Positions 1 through 8,902 are shown, counted from the stretch's first letter. The stretch is 64,000 nucleotides of DNA from Bosea sp. 29B (GCF_902506165.1 NZ_LR733817.1:2837937-2901936), one strand, 5' to 3'. Numbers and translations: made by a program. The notes: generated by a model not told the origin, from the letters alone.

Positions 1-151
1 GCCAGCACCGGTCGCTGTGGTCTGGCCGGCTGCGCAAACCCAACCCGCTTCGCCGGCCATCTCAACCGTGGCCGCCAAGCCCACCATGCACTAGATTAGA
101 ACCGGGCCACCTAACGGGGGCAGGCCAGGGCTGGCGCTCTACGCCTTCGCC

Positions 152-391
152 TTGCGCGATGTCTGGCGGCGAATCTACGCGATCACCGCGGTGCTCTCGT
201 TCTACCTGCTGATCTTCGTGCTGATCGCCCAGCTCTTCCTCAAGGTCAACGTCCTGCACGATATGGCTCCGACCCAGAGCGAGCCACCTTTCGCCATCGT
301 CCAGGTGCTGGCGCTGATCGTCTTCCTGATCCTGACCCTGCTCGCGGCGCGGCGTTTTGGCGCCGGTGTGTCGCTGCCGCGCGAGGTCTGA
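152..391 (+). CDS. Small two-helix membrane protein
   Basis: A 79-residue frame opened by TTG. It carries two strongly hydrophobic stretches, about residues 9-30 and 47-66, separated by a short polar loop, so two membrane helices are likely. The frame is open back to about position 95 but offers no ATG or clear ribosome binding site, so the start is uncertain. It ends 80 bases before the FAD dehydrogenase on the same strand and may be cotranscribed with it. I do not recognise a family. The window begins only 151 bases upstream, so its left context cannot be read. Confidence 0.45.
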   Translation: MRDVWRRIYAITAVLSFYLLIFVLIAQLFLKVNVLHDMAPTQSEPPFAIVQVLALIVFLILTLLAARRFGAGVSLPREV

Positions 392-470
392 GTATCCCGC
401 ACCGCCCTTGCGGTCCGGCGATTTCTCGGCAAGCTCAACCGCAACGGGAATCCGGCGGCGGGGAGGGCGC

Positions 471-2126
471 ATGGCGCTCGAGGCGGATGTGGTCATCGTC
501 GGCGCGGGCCTTGCCGGCCTCGTCGCTGCCGCGGAGCTGGCCGATGCCGGCCGCAAGGTCGTCATCGTCGAGCAGGAACCGCGGGCTTCGCTCGGCGGGC
601 AGGCGCATTGGTCCTTCGGCGGGCTCTTCCTGATCGATTCGCCCGAGCAGCGGCGCCTGCGGGTCAGGGATTCGCTGGCTCTCGCCCGGCAAGACTGGTT
701 CGGCTCGGCCGGCTTCGATCGCGATGAAGACCGTTGGCCGAGGGCATGGGCTGACGCCTATCTCGATTTCGCCGCGGGCGAGAAGCGCAGCTGGCTGCAC
801 CGGCAGGGCATGCGCTGGTTCCCGGTCGTCGGCTGGGCCGAGCGCGGCGGCTATCTCGCCACCGGCCATGGCAATTCGGTGCCGCGCTTCCACGTCACCT
901 GGGGTACGGGCCCGGGCGTGCTCGAACCCTTCCTGCGCCGTGTCGCGGAGGCTGAGGCGAAAGGGCTGATCGAATTGCGCTTCCGCCATCGCGTCACCGC
1001 CTTGACGCGCAGCGGCGGCGCTGTCGATGGCGTTGAGGGCGAGGTGCTGGAGGACAGCGCAATCGATCGCGGGCAGGCGAGTTCGCGCGTCGTGGCTGGC
1101 GGCTTCGCGATCAAGGCGCAGGCCGTGATCGTCGCCTCCGGCGGCATCGGCGGCAATCACGAACTCGTCCGCCGCAATTGGCCGCAACGCCTTGGCGAGC
1201 CGCCGCAGCGGATGCTGTCCGGCGTGCCGGCTCATGTCGACGGCGCCATGCTCGCCGTGGCGGAGGCGGCCGGCGGCCGCCTGATCAATGGCGACCGGAT
1301 GTGGCACTATGTCGAGGGCATCGGCAACTGGGCTCCGATCTGGCCCGCGCATGCGATCCGCATCCTGCCCGGCCCGTCCTCGCTCTGGTTCGATGCCCGC
1401 GGCAATCGCCTGCCGGTGCCTCTGTTCCCCGGCTTCGACACGCTCGGCACGCTGGAACATCTGCGCCGGACCGGCTTCGATCATTCCTGGTTCGTCACCA
1501 GCCGCAGCATCGTCGCCAAGGAGTTCGCGCTCTCCGGCTCCGAACAGAACCCGGACCTCACCGGCAAGAGCTGGCGCCAGGTGATCCAGCGCGCTCGCGC
1601 CGGCATGCCGGCGCCGGTCCAAGCTTTCCTCGACAAGGGCGAGGATTTCATCGTTGAGACCGATTTTTCCCGCCTGGTCTCCCGGATGAACGCGCTCGGC
1701 GGCGCCGGGCTGATCGACGAGGCGCATCTGCGGGAGCAGATCGAGGCGCGCGATCGCGACGCCGACAGCCCCTATGGCAAGGACCTGCAGGTGACGGCGC
1801 TGCGCGGCGCGCGCGCCTATCTCGGCGACCGGCTGATCCGCACGGCAAAACCGCATCGCATCCTCGACCCGGCCCACGGCCCACTTATCGCGGTCCGCCT
1901 CAACATCCTGACGCGAAAATCGCTGGGCGGGCTGATGACCGATCTCTCGGCGCGCGTGCTGGGGCAGGATGGCGCGCCGGTGCCCGGGCTCTACGCCGTC
2001 GGCGAGGCCGCCGGCTTCGGCGGCGGCGGCCTGCACGGCTATCGCGCGCTGGAAGGCACCTTCCTCGGCGGCTGCCTGTTCTCGGGACGGGTCGCGGGCC
2101 GGGCGACGGCGATGGCGGTTGGATAG
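471..2126 (+). CDS. FAD-dependent dehydrogenase (FAD-binding/KstD-like)
   Basis: A 551-residue flavoprotein. The N-terminus has the Rossmann fingerprint VVIVGAGLAGLVAA followed by an acidic strand end (VIVEQE), which binds the ADP part of FAD. The C-terminus has GLYAVGEAAGFGGGGLHG and a second glycine-rich turn, typical of the FAD_binding_2 family (fumarate reductase and 3-ketosteroid dehydrogenase relatives). The length suits the bacterial FAD-binding dehydrogenase group. The ATG at 471 is chosen because GGGAGG lies just upstream; the frame extends further 5' but that part lacks family similarity. The substrate cannot be told from sequence. No signal peptide, so cytoplasmic. Confidence 0.85.
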   Translation: MALEADVVIVGAGLAGLVAAAELADAGRKVVIVEQEPRASLGGQAHWSFGGLFLIDSPEQRRLRVRDSLALARQDWFGSAGFDRDEDRWPRAWADAYLDFAAGEKRSWLHRQGMRWFPVVGWAERGGYLATGHGNSVPRFHVTWGTGPGVLEPFLRRVAEAEAKGLIELRFRHRVTALTRSGGAVDGVEGEVLEDSAIDRGQASSRVVAGGFAIKAQAVIVASGGIGGNHELVRRNWPQRLGEPPQRMLSGVPAHVDGAMLAVAEAAGGRLINGDRMWHYVEGIGNWAPIWPAHAIRILPGPSSLWFDARGNRLPVPLFPGFDTLGTLEHLRRTGFDHSWFVTSRSIVAKEFALSGSEQNPDLTGKSWRQVIQRARAGMPAPVQAFLDKGEDFIVETDFSRLVSRMNALGGAGLIDEAHLREQIEARDRDADSPYGKDLQVTALRGARAYLGDRLIRTAKPHRILDPAHGPLIAVRLNILTRKSLGGLMTDLSARVLGQDGAPVPGLYAVGEAAGFGGGGLHGYRALEGTFLGGCLFSGRVAGRATAMAVG

Positions 2127-2273
2127 GGGATCGATTGTCGCGCCATCCCCGCACCTCTTCCCCGAAGGCTTGCAAAAGCTTAAACAGCTTGGCCGTCTTG
2201 CGGCCTCAACCCCGCCGCGAAGGCGCTGCCAGATGCGCGCGCCGCGCCAACAAGAGCAACAGGACTAACGCCC

Positions 2274-2972
2274 ATGTCTCTCGTCGACTCCGTCCGCCGG
2301 ACGATCGTGCCGATCCACAAGGAAGGCTATGTCTTCATCGCCATCGGCGTGGTGGCGACGCTGGTGCTCGGCCAGCTCTGGGCGCCCTTCGGCTGGGTCG
2401 GCACGCTGATCACGCTGTGGATCTGCTATTTCTTCCGCGATCCCGTCCGCATCGTGCCGCAGCGCGAGGGGCTGGTGATCTCGCCCGCCGACGGCCGCAT
2501 CAGCCAGATCGCCACCGCCGTGCCGCCGCCGGAGCTGGAGCTGCCGGCCGAGCCGATGACGCGCATCTCCGTGTTCATGAACGTCTTCGACTGCCATGTG
2601 AACCGCAGCCCGGTCGCCGGCCGCCTCACCAAGATGGCCTATACGCCCGGCCTCTTCCTCAATGCCGAGCTCGACAAGGCGAGCGAGGACAATGAGCGCA
2701 ACGCGCTGGCGATCGAGACGCCGGCCGGCACCATCGCGGTCGTTCAGATCGCCGGGCTGATCGCCCGCCGCATCGTGCCCTTCGTCAAGGAGGGCGATCC
2801 GCTCGGGCAGGGCGAGCGCTTCGGCCTGATCCGCTTCGGCTCGCGCGTCGATGTCTACCTGCCGCAGGGTGTCGTCCCGCTGGTCGGCGAGGGCCAGACC
2901 GCGATCGCCGGCGAGACCGTGCTGGCCGATTTTTCGGGCAACGACATCGGCCGGGCGTTCCGGGGGATCTGA
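2274..2972 (+). CDS. psd: Phosphatidylserine decarboxylase proenzyme
   Basis: A 232-residue short-form (PSD-A type) decarboxylase that converts phosphatidylserine to phosphatidylethanolamine at the inner membrane. A hydrophobic segment lies at about residues 20-50. It is followed by FRDP, SPADGRI and [10 protein letters not shown] blocks typical of the family. The self-cleavage site is Gly189-Ser190 in RFGSR; cleavage there makes the pyruvoyl group on the alpha chain. It lies 139 bases upstream of pssA, which makes its substrate, so the two form a lipid-synthesis pair. The intervening DNA holds a palindromic repeat but no gene. Confidence 0.95.
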   Translation: MSLVDSVRRTIVPIHKEGYVFIAIGVVATLVLGQLWAPFGWVGTLITLWICYFFRDPVRIVPQREGLVISPADGRISQIATAVPPPELELPAEPMTRISVFMNVFDCHVNRSPVAGRLTKMAYTPGLFLNAELDKASEDNERNALAIETPAGTIAVVQIAGLIARRIVPFVKEGDPLGQGERFGLIRFGSRVDVYLPQGVVPLVGEGQTAIAGETVLADFSGNDIGRAFRGI

Positions 2973-2984
2973 GTTAAAGCCGTC

Positions 2985-3053
2985 ATTCTCGGGCGGAGCG
3001 AAGCGCAGGCCCGAGAATCTCTTGCAAGAGATGCTCGGGTCAGGCCCGAGCAT
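2985..3053. repeat. Composite palindromic intergenic repeat
   Basis: Three adjacent hairpins lie in the psd-pssA gap. Arms 2985-2994 and 3009-3018 pair (ATTCTCGGGC), 3019-3030 is a perfect 12-base palindrome (CTCTTGCAAGAG), and 3031-3039 pairs with 3045-3053 (ATGCTCGGG). The sequence around the last hairpin resembles the repeat near 41700, so this is probably a dispersed REP-like element rather than a dedicated terminator. Confidence 0.7.
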
Positions 3054-3111
3054 GACGCTGAGGCTGGCCCCGCGCTAGCCTCTCACCTTAAAACCGCGTA
3101 TTCCGGCTGAT

Positions 3112-3972
3112 ATGAGCGATCTCTTTCCGCCTTTCGAACCCGAGCGCGTCGAATCGAAGCGCACCCGCTTCAAGGCGATCCCGTTCCGGCTGATCGCGCC
3201 CAATGTCGTGACGCTGATCGCCCTCTGCCTCGGCCTGACCGCGATGCGGCTCGCGGTCGACGGCAAGTTCGAATCGGCGACGATCTGTATCCTCGTCGCA
3301 GCCTTGCTCGATGGCATCGACGGGCGCCTCGCGCGCCTGCTCAAGGGCACCTCGCGGTTCGGCGCCGAGCTCGATTCGCTTTCGGATTTCGTCTGCTTCG
3401 GCGTCGCCACCGGTTTCGTGCTCTGGACCTTCGTCCTGCACGACCTGCGCTCCTTCGGCTGGATCATCGTGCTGACGCTGGCCTGTGCCATGGCGCTCAG
3501 GCTGGCGCGCTTCAACGTGATGATCGACGATCCGAACCGTCCGGAATGGCAGAAGAACTTCTTCGTCGGCATGCCGGCTCCGGCCGGCGCGATCACCGCC
3601 ATGCTGCCGTTCTACCTGGAGTTCGTCGGCATGCCGGTGCGGGAGTATGGCGCTCCCTTCGTCGGCCTCTACATCCTGTTCATCGCTTTCCTGACGATCT
3701 CGCGCATCCCCTGCTATGCCGGCAAGACGCTCGGCACCCGCGTTCCGCGCGACCAGGTGCTGCCGATCTTCGTCGCCGTTGTCGTCATCGCCGGCCTGCT
3801 CTTTGCTTATCCGTTCGAGATGCTGGCGCTGGTCGTCGCTGCTTATCTCGCGCTGATTCCGGTCAGCGTCGCACGCTACCGCAAGCTGGAGCGCGAGTAC
3901 GATGCCACGGCAGCACTGCCGACGGTCGCCGAGCCGGCGGGCATAGCCGAAGAGGCTCCGCCGCAGGCGTGA
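3112..3972 (+). CDS. pssA: CDP-diacylglycerol-serine O-phosphatidyltransferase
   Basis: A 286-residue membrane enzyme that joins serine to CDP-diacylglycerol, giving phosphatidylserine for Psd. The CDP-alcohol phosphotransferase signature D-x2-D-G-x2-A-R-x8-G-x3-D-x3-D is complete, from DGIDGRLAR to ELDSLSD, around residues 66-90. Several hydrophobic helices follow (for example near residues 100-125, 160-190 and 222-252), and the C-terminal tail is short and acidic. Length and layout match PssA of alphaproteobacteria. The ATG at 3112 gives the usual soluble N-terminus before helix 1. Confidence 0.95.
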   Translation: MSDLFPPFEPERVESKRTRFKAIPFRLIAPNVVTLIALCLGLTAMRLAVDGKFESATICILVAALLDGIDGRLARLLKGTSRFGAELDSLSDFVCFGVATGFVLWTFVLHDLRSFGWIIVLTLACAMALRLARFNVMIDDPNRPEWQKNFFVGMPAPAGAITAMLPFYLEFVGMPVREYGAPFVGLYILFIAFLTISRIPCYAGKTLGTRVPRDQVLPIFVAVVVIAGLLFAYPFEMLALVVAAYLALIPVSVARYRKLEREYDATAALPTVAEPAGIAEEAPPQA

Positions 3973-3996
3973 TCGGCCTGAGTGTCTTATGCGTTC

Positions 3997-4048
3997 TTGT
4001 GAGGAATTGTGAGGCGCCCTATATTATCGGCATGAAATCCGACAATAT
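3997..4048 (+). promoter_or_regulatory. Promoter and inverted-repeat operator of the parDE pair
   Basis: TTGTGA at 3997-4002 and TATATT at 4020-4025 are separated by exactly 17 bases, a good sigma-70-like promoter. Overlapping the -10 box is an inverted repeat: ATATTATCGG (4021-4030) pairs with CCGACAATAT (4039-4048), 9 of 10 positions, with an 8-base spacer. Its position over the -10 box and the antitoxin start fits autorepression by the ParD ribbon-helix-helix protein, which is family knowledge and not shown here. Confidence 0.6.
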
Positions 4049-4304
4049 GCGTCCCTTGACCATCTCGCTCTCGCCCCAACAGCTCGCGCGCCTGAGCAAG
4101 GCGGTCGAGAGCGGCGCCTATGCCTCGAACAGCGAGGTCCTTCGCGATGCGTTGCGACTCTGGGAGCAGCGCGAAGAGTTGCGGGAACTCGAGCTCGCCC
4201 GGCTGAAGCAGGCCTACGAGGAGGGTTTGGCGAGCGGCGAACCGATCGAACTGAGTCTCGATGATCTGCTGTCACGCTTCCGCGCCAAGGCGGCTGGCCG
4301 ATGA
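4032..4304 (+). CDS. parD: ParD-type antitoxin (CC2985 family)
   Basis: A 90-residue protein with a ribbon-helix-helix N-terminus (PLTISLSPQQLARLSKAVES, then SNSEVLRDALRLWEQ) and a charged helical C-terminus that would wrap the toxin. This is the ParD/CC2985 pattern. The neighbouring ParE overlaps its stop by ATGA, a normal toxin-antitoxin coupling. The ATG at 4032 lies at about the predicted transcription start, so the message may be leaderless or start at the ATG at 4047 (MRPLTIS). Both starts keep the whole DNA-binding fold. Confidence 0.88.
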   Translation: MKSDNMRPLTISLSPQQLARLSKAVESGAYASNSEVLRDALRLWEQREELRELELARLKQAYEEGLASGEPIELSLDDLLSRFRAKAAGR

Positions 4305-4594
4305 CGAAAAGGGTTCGCTACACGCCGCGCGCGGAAGCGGACCTTTTTGAAATCTGGGTTGCCGTGGCGAAGGATAGCGAGCGAGCAGCAGATGCGCTGA
4401 TCACCCGGATCGTCGACAAGATCGAGTTGGCCGCGGAAGTGCCCTATATGGGCGTCGCGCGGCCAACGCTCGGATCGCGAGCCCGCATTCTGATAGAAGG
4501 CCGCTACGTCGTCATTTACCAGCCCGGGCCGCCGGCACTATCGGTGGTTGCCGTGGTGCACGGCAGAAGCGACCCGGAAACCTGGCTGAGCTGA
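4301..4594 (+). CDS. parE: ParE-type toxin (RelE/ParE superfamily)
   Basis: A 97-residue ParE-like toxin. It begins VRYTPRAEADLFEIW and ends with the strand pair ILIEGRYVVIYQ and LSVVAVVHGRSDPETW, matching the family's compact alpha/beta fold. ParE members usually poison DNA gyrase; this member's target is not evident. It is translated from an ATG overlapping the antitoxin stop by four bases. Whether the pair is functional cannot be judged from sequence, but neither frame is broken. Confidence 0.88.
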   Translation: MTKRVRYTPRAEADLFEIWVAVAKDSERAADALITRIVDKIELAAEVPYMGVARPTLGSRARILIEGRYVVIYQPGPPALSVVAVVHGRSDPETWLS

Positions 4595-4607
4595 GCCGGG
4601 GCCTGCG

Positions 4608-4988
4608 CTATCGAGACCGCTTCGCCAGCCGGCTGGCATTGGCGCGGGTACGCCGCGAGAACGGCTCCAGCGTGCTGTGGACGGCCTTGGCCGTCGCTTC
4701 GCCGAGCCCGTTCGGCGTCAGCGGGTTGAACGCCATGCTCCACCAGAACAGTGTCGCGGCGTGGCCGATGGCGAAGCTGCTCTCGGCCATGGCCGCGGCC
4801 TTCTCGACCACGGCCTTGCTGGCCTCGCGCTGGCCCCTGGCGTCGCCGAGCGCGCCCTTGGCCAGGATCGGCATCCGCATGGCGATGGTGAGCCCGGCAT
4901 CGACCTGCATCGCGACCATCTGGGCGAGGACGCTTTGCGCGTCCGCCGCCAGCGCGACGGTCGAGGCAGATCCAGTTCGTGACGCCAT
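4608..4988 (-). CDS. Phasin-like small protein
   Basis: A 126-residue mostly helical protein, rich in Ala, Met and Gln, with no signal peptide (LAADAQSVLAQMVAMQVDAG, then AAAMAESSFAIGHAATLFWW). Amphipathic helices of this length and composition resemble phasins, which coat polyhydroxyalkanoate granules. No diagnostic motif is seen, so this is a resemblance only. The ATG at 4988 is preferred over a longer upstream frame that looks non-coding. It converges on parE with 13 bases between stops. Confidence 0.55.
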   Translation of the reverse strand: MASRTGSASTVALAADAQSVLAQMVAMQVDAGLTIAMRMPILAKGALGDARGQREASKAVVEKAAAMAESSFAIGHAATLFWWSMAFNPLTPNGLGEATAKAVHSTLEPFSRRTRANASRLAKRSR

Positions 4989-5269
4989 GGCGAAAGCTCT
5001 CCGGTGACGAGAAGGGGGCCGTGTAGGCCGAGCCTTGCGGGTCGCCGCCACGCCCGCTTGTCTGATGTGGCAAGCTAAACGGATTAGTGCAATCCGGAAC
5101 CATGCATGGCGGCGCTCAAATTCTACGCATTGCACAGGAGATGCAGCCACCCCATGCGCGAGCGGCGGGACAACCGGGTGGCCGGCTCCCGAGGAGAGGG
5201 CTTGGGATATTCCGCAACTGGCTCTAAAGCCTTGCGGGAAATCGTCCCGGACGCGCAGCGAGCCGACAC

Positions 5270-5920
5270 TTGAATCTCTTCAGCTCCCAGAAGCCGCCGG
5301 GCTGGCGGCCCAAGCTGGTCCTGGCCTCGGCCTCGCCGCGGCGCCTGGCCTTGCTCGAACAGGCCGGCCTCAAGCCCGACGCGCTGCTGCCCTCCGATCT
5401 CGACGAGAGCCCGCTCAAGGGCGAGCGCCCGCGCGATCTCGCCCGCCGGCTCGCTCGTGCCAAGGCCGAAGCCGGGCTCGCCGGGCTGACAGGTCGGCCC
5501 GATCTCGAAGGCGCCTATATCCTCGCCGCCGACACCGTGGTCGCGGTCGGCCGCCGCATCCTGCCCAAGGCCGAGATCGTCGACGAGGCCGCTGCCTGCC
5601 TGCGCCTGCTCTCCGGCCGGGCGCACCGCGTCTATACCGGCGTCGCGCTGGCGACGCCGTCCGGCACGATCCGCGAGCGCATCGTCGAGACGCGGCTGCG
5701 CTTCAAGCGTCTCTCCAGCGAGGACATCGAGAACTACCTCGCCTCGGGCGAGTGGCGCGGCAAGGCGGGGGCCTATGCCATCCAGGGCATTGCCGGCTCC
5801 TTCGTGGTCAAGCTCGTCGGTTCCTATACCGGCGTGGTCGGCCTGCCGCTCTACGAGACCGTCAACCTGCTCGGCGGCGAGGGCTTCCCGATCCGCCTCG
5901 GCTGGCTGAATGTCGGCTGA
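5270..5920 (+). CDS. maf: Maf-like nucleoside triphosphate pyrophosphatase
   Basis: A 216-residue Maf/HAM1-like house-cleaning enzyme that hydrolyses non-canonical or surplus nucleoside triphosphates to monophosphates. The N-terminal [18 protein letters not shown] is the family signature, and AADTVV (Asp88) is the conserved catalytic acid region. The C-terminal YAIQGIAG and [13 protein letters not shown] motifs are also present. It starts with TTG, and that TTG overlaps the stop (TTGA) of a possible 39-residue frame at 5154-5273. The lactate-permease gene follows 21 bases later. Confidence 0.93.
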   Translation: MNLFSSQKPPGWRPKLVLASASPRRLALLEQAGLKPDALLPSDLDESPLKGERPRDLARRLARAKAEAGLAGLTGRPDLEGAYILAADTVVAVGRRILPKAEIVDEAAACLRLLSGRAHRVYTGVALATPSGTIRERIVETRLRFKRLSSEDIENYLASGEWRGKAGAYAIQGIAGSFVVKLVGSYTGVVGLPLYETVNLLGGEGFPIRLGWLNVG

Positions 5921-5941
5921 GCGAGCGCAAGCCAGACGATC

Positions 5942-7369
5942 ATGATCCTGATCTGGCTCTCGCCGCTGATCCTCTTCCTCGGCTTGATCCTGTCCGGTCG
6001 CTCGGCGCTCATCGCCGGGCTGGTCGGCACGCTCTGTGCCGCGCTTGTCGCCTATATCGCTGGCCCCAACCATCCGGACGCCGCTGCGATCATCCGGCAT
6101 TTCGCTGCCGGCGCCTGGATCGGCCTGCCGGCGACACTGGTCATCATCGCCGGGCTCGCCTTTTCGCTCAGCCTGGAGAAGGCGAGCGATAACGCCGACC
6201 CAGCCCAGCCCGAGCACGGCGCGCTCGCCGAGACCTGCCTGCTGCGCGGGCCGTTCCTGGAAACCGCGACCGGCTTCGGCGTCGGCTATGTCGTCGCCGT
6301 TTCCGGCGCCCGCCGCCTCGGCGTCGACAAGGCGCCGGCACTGGCGCTCGCCACCTTCAGCCAGATCCTGGTGCCCTGGGGCGCGCTCGGCATCGGCACC
6401 AGGATCAGCGCCGATATCGCCGGCGTGTCGCTCGCGGCGCTGATCTGGCGGATCGCGCTGGTGACGGCGCTGCTCGGCGCGGCGCTGCTGCCGCTGTTCT
6501 GGCGCCTGTCGCGGCAGGCCGGCCTGTCGCCCGCCCTTGCCGACCGCGCCGAATGGGCTGGGCTCATCCTGCTGCTGATGATCTTGCTGGTTGCGGCCAA
6601 TCTCACTTTGCCGCTGGAACTCGCCGCGATCGCGGCGCTGGCGCCGGTGATGCTGTTGCGCTTCCTGCGGGTGAAGGGCTGGGCTGGGCTCGACCGGGCA
6701 CTGCTGGCGCGGCTCATGCCTTATATCGCGCTCGTCGTCGCGCTGGCGCTGATGCGGCTGGTGCCGGCGATCCATGACCGGCTGGAGCATCCGTCCTTCA
6801 AGCCTTTCGCCGACGCATCGGCCTTCGCGCCGCTGCTCTCGCCGGCCCTGCCGCTGCTCATCATCGCGCTCGTCGTCGCCATCCACCGAGGCGGGGCGAA
6901 GCAGGCCGCGGCCCTGATGAAACTGACCCTGCAGCGCGCCGGGCGCGCAGCCCTCCTGACCTTCCTGCTCGTCGGCATGGCCTGGATCATGGTCGGCTCC
7001 GGCCTTGCCGGCGGCATTGGGCTTGCCGTCAGCAACGTGCTCGGCTCCTGGTCGGCGGGGATCGTACCGGTCGCGGGCGCGCTCGGCGGCTATCTCACCG
7101 GCTCGAATACGGGCGCCGGCGCCGTCTCGATGCCGCTCGCGACCGCGCTCGTCCCGGCCGGCGAAGCAAGGCTCGCGGTGATCGCCGCCGCGGTCGTCGC
7201 CGGCAGCCTGCTCACGGCGGTCAGCCCGGTCCGCGTCACCATGGGCCAGGTCCTGATCAAGGCGACGACAGCCGAGACCGGGCAGGCGATGCGCGCGCTC
7301 TGGCCGTGGTTCGTGCTGGTCGTCGGTTTCACGGTCGCCATCGCGCTTATGGCCGCGCAGCTCGCCTGA
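5942..7369 (+). CDS. Lactate-permease-family transporter
   Basis: A 475-residue integral membrane protein with about twelve hydrophobic helices. It resembles the LctP/GlcA lactate-glycolate permease family in the blocks GPFLETATGFGVGY, the conserved small-residue region GGYLTGSNTGAGAVSM near residue 380, and AVSPVRVTMGQ. It is shorter than the roughly 550 residues of E. coli LctP. The real substrate could be another 2-hydroxy or short carboxylic acid. It follows maf closely and precedes an SDR dehydrogenase, so the two may act together on a hydroxy acid. Confidence 0.82.
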   Translation: MILIWLSPLILFLGLILSGRSALIAGLVGTLCAALVAYIAGPNHPDAAAIIRHFAAGAWIGLPATLVIIAGLAFSLSLEKASDNADPAQPEHGALAETCLLRGPFLETATGFGVGYVVAVSGARRLGVDKAPALALATFSQILVPWGALGIGTRISADIAGVSLAALIWRIALVTALLGAALLPLFWRLSRQAGLSPALADRAEWAGLILLLMILLVAANLTLPLELAAIAALAPVMLLRFLRVKGWAGLDRALLARLMPYIALVVALALMRLVPAIHDRLEHPSFKPFADASAFAPLLSPALPLLIIALVVAIHRGGAKQAAALMKLTLQRAGRAALLTFLLVGMAWIMVGSGLAGGIGLAVSNVLGSWSAGIVPVAGALGGYLTGSNTGAGAVSMPLATALVPAGEARLAVIAAAVVAGSLLTAVSPVRVTMGQVLIKATTAETGQAMRALWPWFVLVVGFTVAIALMAAQLA

Positions 7370-7478
7370 GCGCTGCCCAGGCGCATGCCGGCTTGCATGC
7401 CATGCGCTTGCTCAGGTCGCTGCGAGTGCCGATGGTGGCGCCAACGGCAAGCAAGCGTGCAGGGCAGGGAACATCGCC

Positions 7479-8303
7479 ATGACGAAACGTCTCGAAGGCA
7501 AGGTCGCGATCGTCGCCGGCGCGGGCTCGATCGGCCCGGGCTGGGGCAATGGCAAGGCGACGGCGACGGTGTTCGCCCGCGAGGGCGCCAGGGTGGTCTG
7601 CGCCGACCGCAATCTCGACGCTGCCCAGGAGACCGCGAACATCATCGCCAGCGAAGGCGGCGAGGCCTTCGCGATCCGCACCGATGTCACCAGCGAGGAC
7701 GATCTGCGTGCCCTCGTCGAGGCGACGCTCTCCCGCTATGGCCGCATCGACGTGCTCGACAACAATGTCGGCATCGCCGAGGTCGGCAGCGTCGTCGATC
7801 TGCCGCTGGAGACCTGGGAGCGCGTCTTCAAGGTCAATCTGACCGGCTGCTTCCTGGCGATGAAGCACGTCATCCCGGTGATGCAGCGCCAGTTCACTGA
7901 AGGCGGGCAGGGCGGCTCGATCATCAACATCTCCTCGATCGCCTCGATCCGCCACACCGGCGTGCCCTATGCCAGCTATGGCGCCAGCAAGGCGGCGATG
8001 AACCAGCTCACCCGCACGACGGCCGCCCAGTACGCTCCGCAGAAGATCCGCGTGAACGCGGTGCTGCCCGGGCTGATGAAGACGCCGATGGTCGAGCATT
8101 CGGCCGGGCTCGCCCAGACCTATGGCAAGGGCGACGTCGCGGCGATGTGGGCCAAGCGCGATTCGCAGGTTCCGATGGGCCATATGGGCGAGGCCTGGGA
8201 CGTCGCCTGGGCAGCGCTCTTCCTCGCCAGCGACGAAGCGCGCTATGTCACCGGCATCGAGCTTCCAGTCGATGGCGGAGTGACCCTGCAATATGGCGCC
8301 TGA
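7479..8303 (+). CDS. Short-chain dehydrogenase/reductase (SDR)
   Basis: A 274-residue classical SDR. The cofactor loop reads [15 protein letters not shown] at residues 13-27, a lengthened version of TGxxxGxG. DNNVGIAE replaces the usual NNAG. The catalytic Ser lies in INISSIASI, with Tyr and Lys in YASYGASK near residues 163-171. The substrate is unknown. An RBS-like GGGAACATC precedes the ATG. The last eleven bases overlap the start of yacG, so the genes are translationally linked. Confidence 0.9.
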   Translation: MTKRLEGKVAIVAGAGSIGPGWGNGKATATVFAREGARVVCADRNLDAAQETANIIASEGGEAFAIRTDVTSEDDLRALVEATLSRYGRIDVLDNNVGIAEVGSVVDLPLETWERVFKVNLTGCFLAMKHVIPVMQRQFTEGGQGGSIINISSIASIRHTGVPYASYGASKAAMNQLTRTTAAQYAPQKIRVNAVLPGLMKTPMVEHSAGLAQTYGKGDVAAMWAKRDSQVPMGHMGEAWDVAWAALFLASDEARYVTGIELPVDGGVTLQYGA

Positions 8304-8502
8304 ACAACCCGAGAATCCCGCCCCGCCTGCGCGGCCTTGCCCGATCTGCGGCAAGCCGGCCGTGCAGCGCTTCAAGCCGTTCTGCTCGGCCCGCTGCTCC
8401 GACATCGACCTCGGCCGCTGGCTCAAGGGCAATTACGTGATTCCAGGCGAGCCGCTGGACGAGACCGAGGAAGCGCCGACGCGGCGCGACGAGGACGTCT
8501 GA
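8293..8502 (+). CDS. yacG: DNA gyrase inhibitor YacG, zinc ribbon
   Basis: A 69-residue YacG. The four zinc ligands are Cys16, Cys19, Cys31 and Cys35 (CPICGKP, then [15 protein letters not shown]). The tail [10 protein letters not shown] is usual for the family. In E. coli YacG binds GyrB and inhibits gyrase. In many alphaproteobacteria it lies near maf; here two metabolic genes sit between them. It is followed by a strong hairpin and then tRNA-Phe. Confidence 0.95.
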   Translation: MAPEQPENPAPPARPCPICGKPAVQRFKPFCSARCSDIDLGRWLKGNYVIPGEPLDETEEAPTRRDEDV

Positions 8503-8510
8503 CATGGAAA

Positions 8511-8545
8511 GGCCCGGCGTTTCCCTTTCGGGAGGACGCCGGGCC
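8511..8545 (+). terminator. Hairpin after yacG
   Basis: GGCCCGGCGT (8511-8520) pairs perfectly with ACGCCGGGCC (8536-8545), with additional inner pairing TCCC/GGGA. No T-run follows, so this is either an imperfect intrinsic terminator or an mRNA 3'-end stabiliser. It starts eight bases after the yacG stop. Confidence 0.55.
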
Positions 8546-8873
8546 ATTCGCTGACCGGCCGCGCGACGGGTCAGGACTATCCGGAGGGCGCCAGCGCCCG
8601 AATTCCGCCTCCCGCGCGATCGAACTGCCGGTACATCCGCGGCGTGCTCGATATCGGCGGCAGGCACGGCGCCATCGCTGGCACCGCCGCATCAACCCGA
8701 CTATCGCGCTTTGGTTCCCGGGCTTGTCAGGATCTGCGTTGCCGCGCTCGCAGCCAGCCTGGGCTGACGCGCCATTCGCGCCGAGCCGCAGCAAAAAGGG
8801 CCGTCTCGGCCCGGATTTTCATCCCCTTGCCGGTCAGGTCGAAATTTTCCCACCGGCAGGATCGTTTGTCGGC
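8546..8873. other. Gene-free spacer between yacG and the tRNA-Phe promoter
   Basis: No coding frame here has family similarity or a convincing start. The only structure seen is a GGGCC/GGCCC hairpin at 8798-8812 with AAAAA before it and TTTT a few bases after it. It could end transcription in either direction. Confidence 0.5.
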
Positions 8874-8902
8874 TGGACAGCCCGTGCCCAGCCCTCTATA
8901 TC
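8874..8902 (+). promoter_or_regulatory. Promoter of tRNA-Phe
   Basis: TGGACA at 8874-8879 and TATATC at 8897-8902 are spaced by 17 bases, close to the housekeeping sigma consensus. Transcription would start near 8909, about 30 bases before the mature tRNA. Confidence 0.55.

Noticed and set aside
435..2036. 533-codon antisense frame over the FAD dehydrogenase
   Set aside because: No motif, and the sense strand has a complete flavoprotein signature.
5123..6886. 587-codon antisense open frame over maf and the permease gene
   Set aside because: Arg/Asp/Gln-rich, no family blocks. Such frames are common opposite GC-rich genes.
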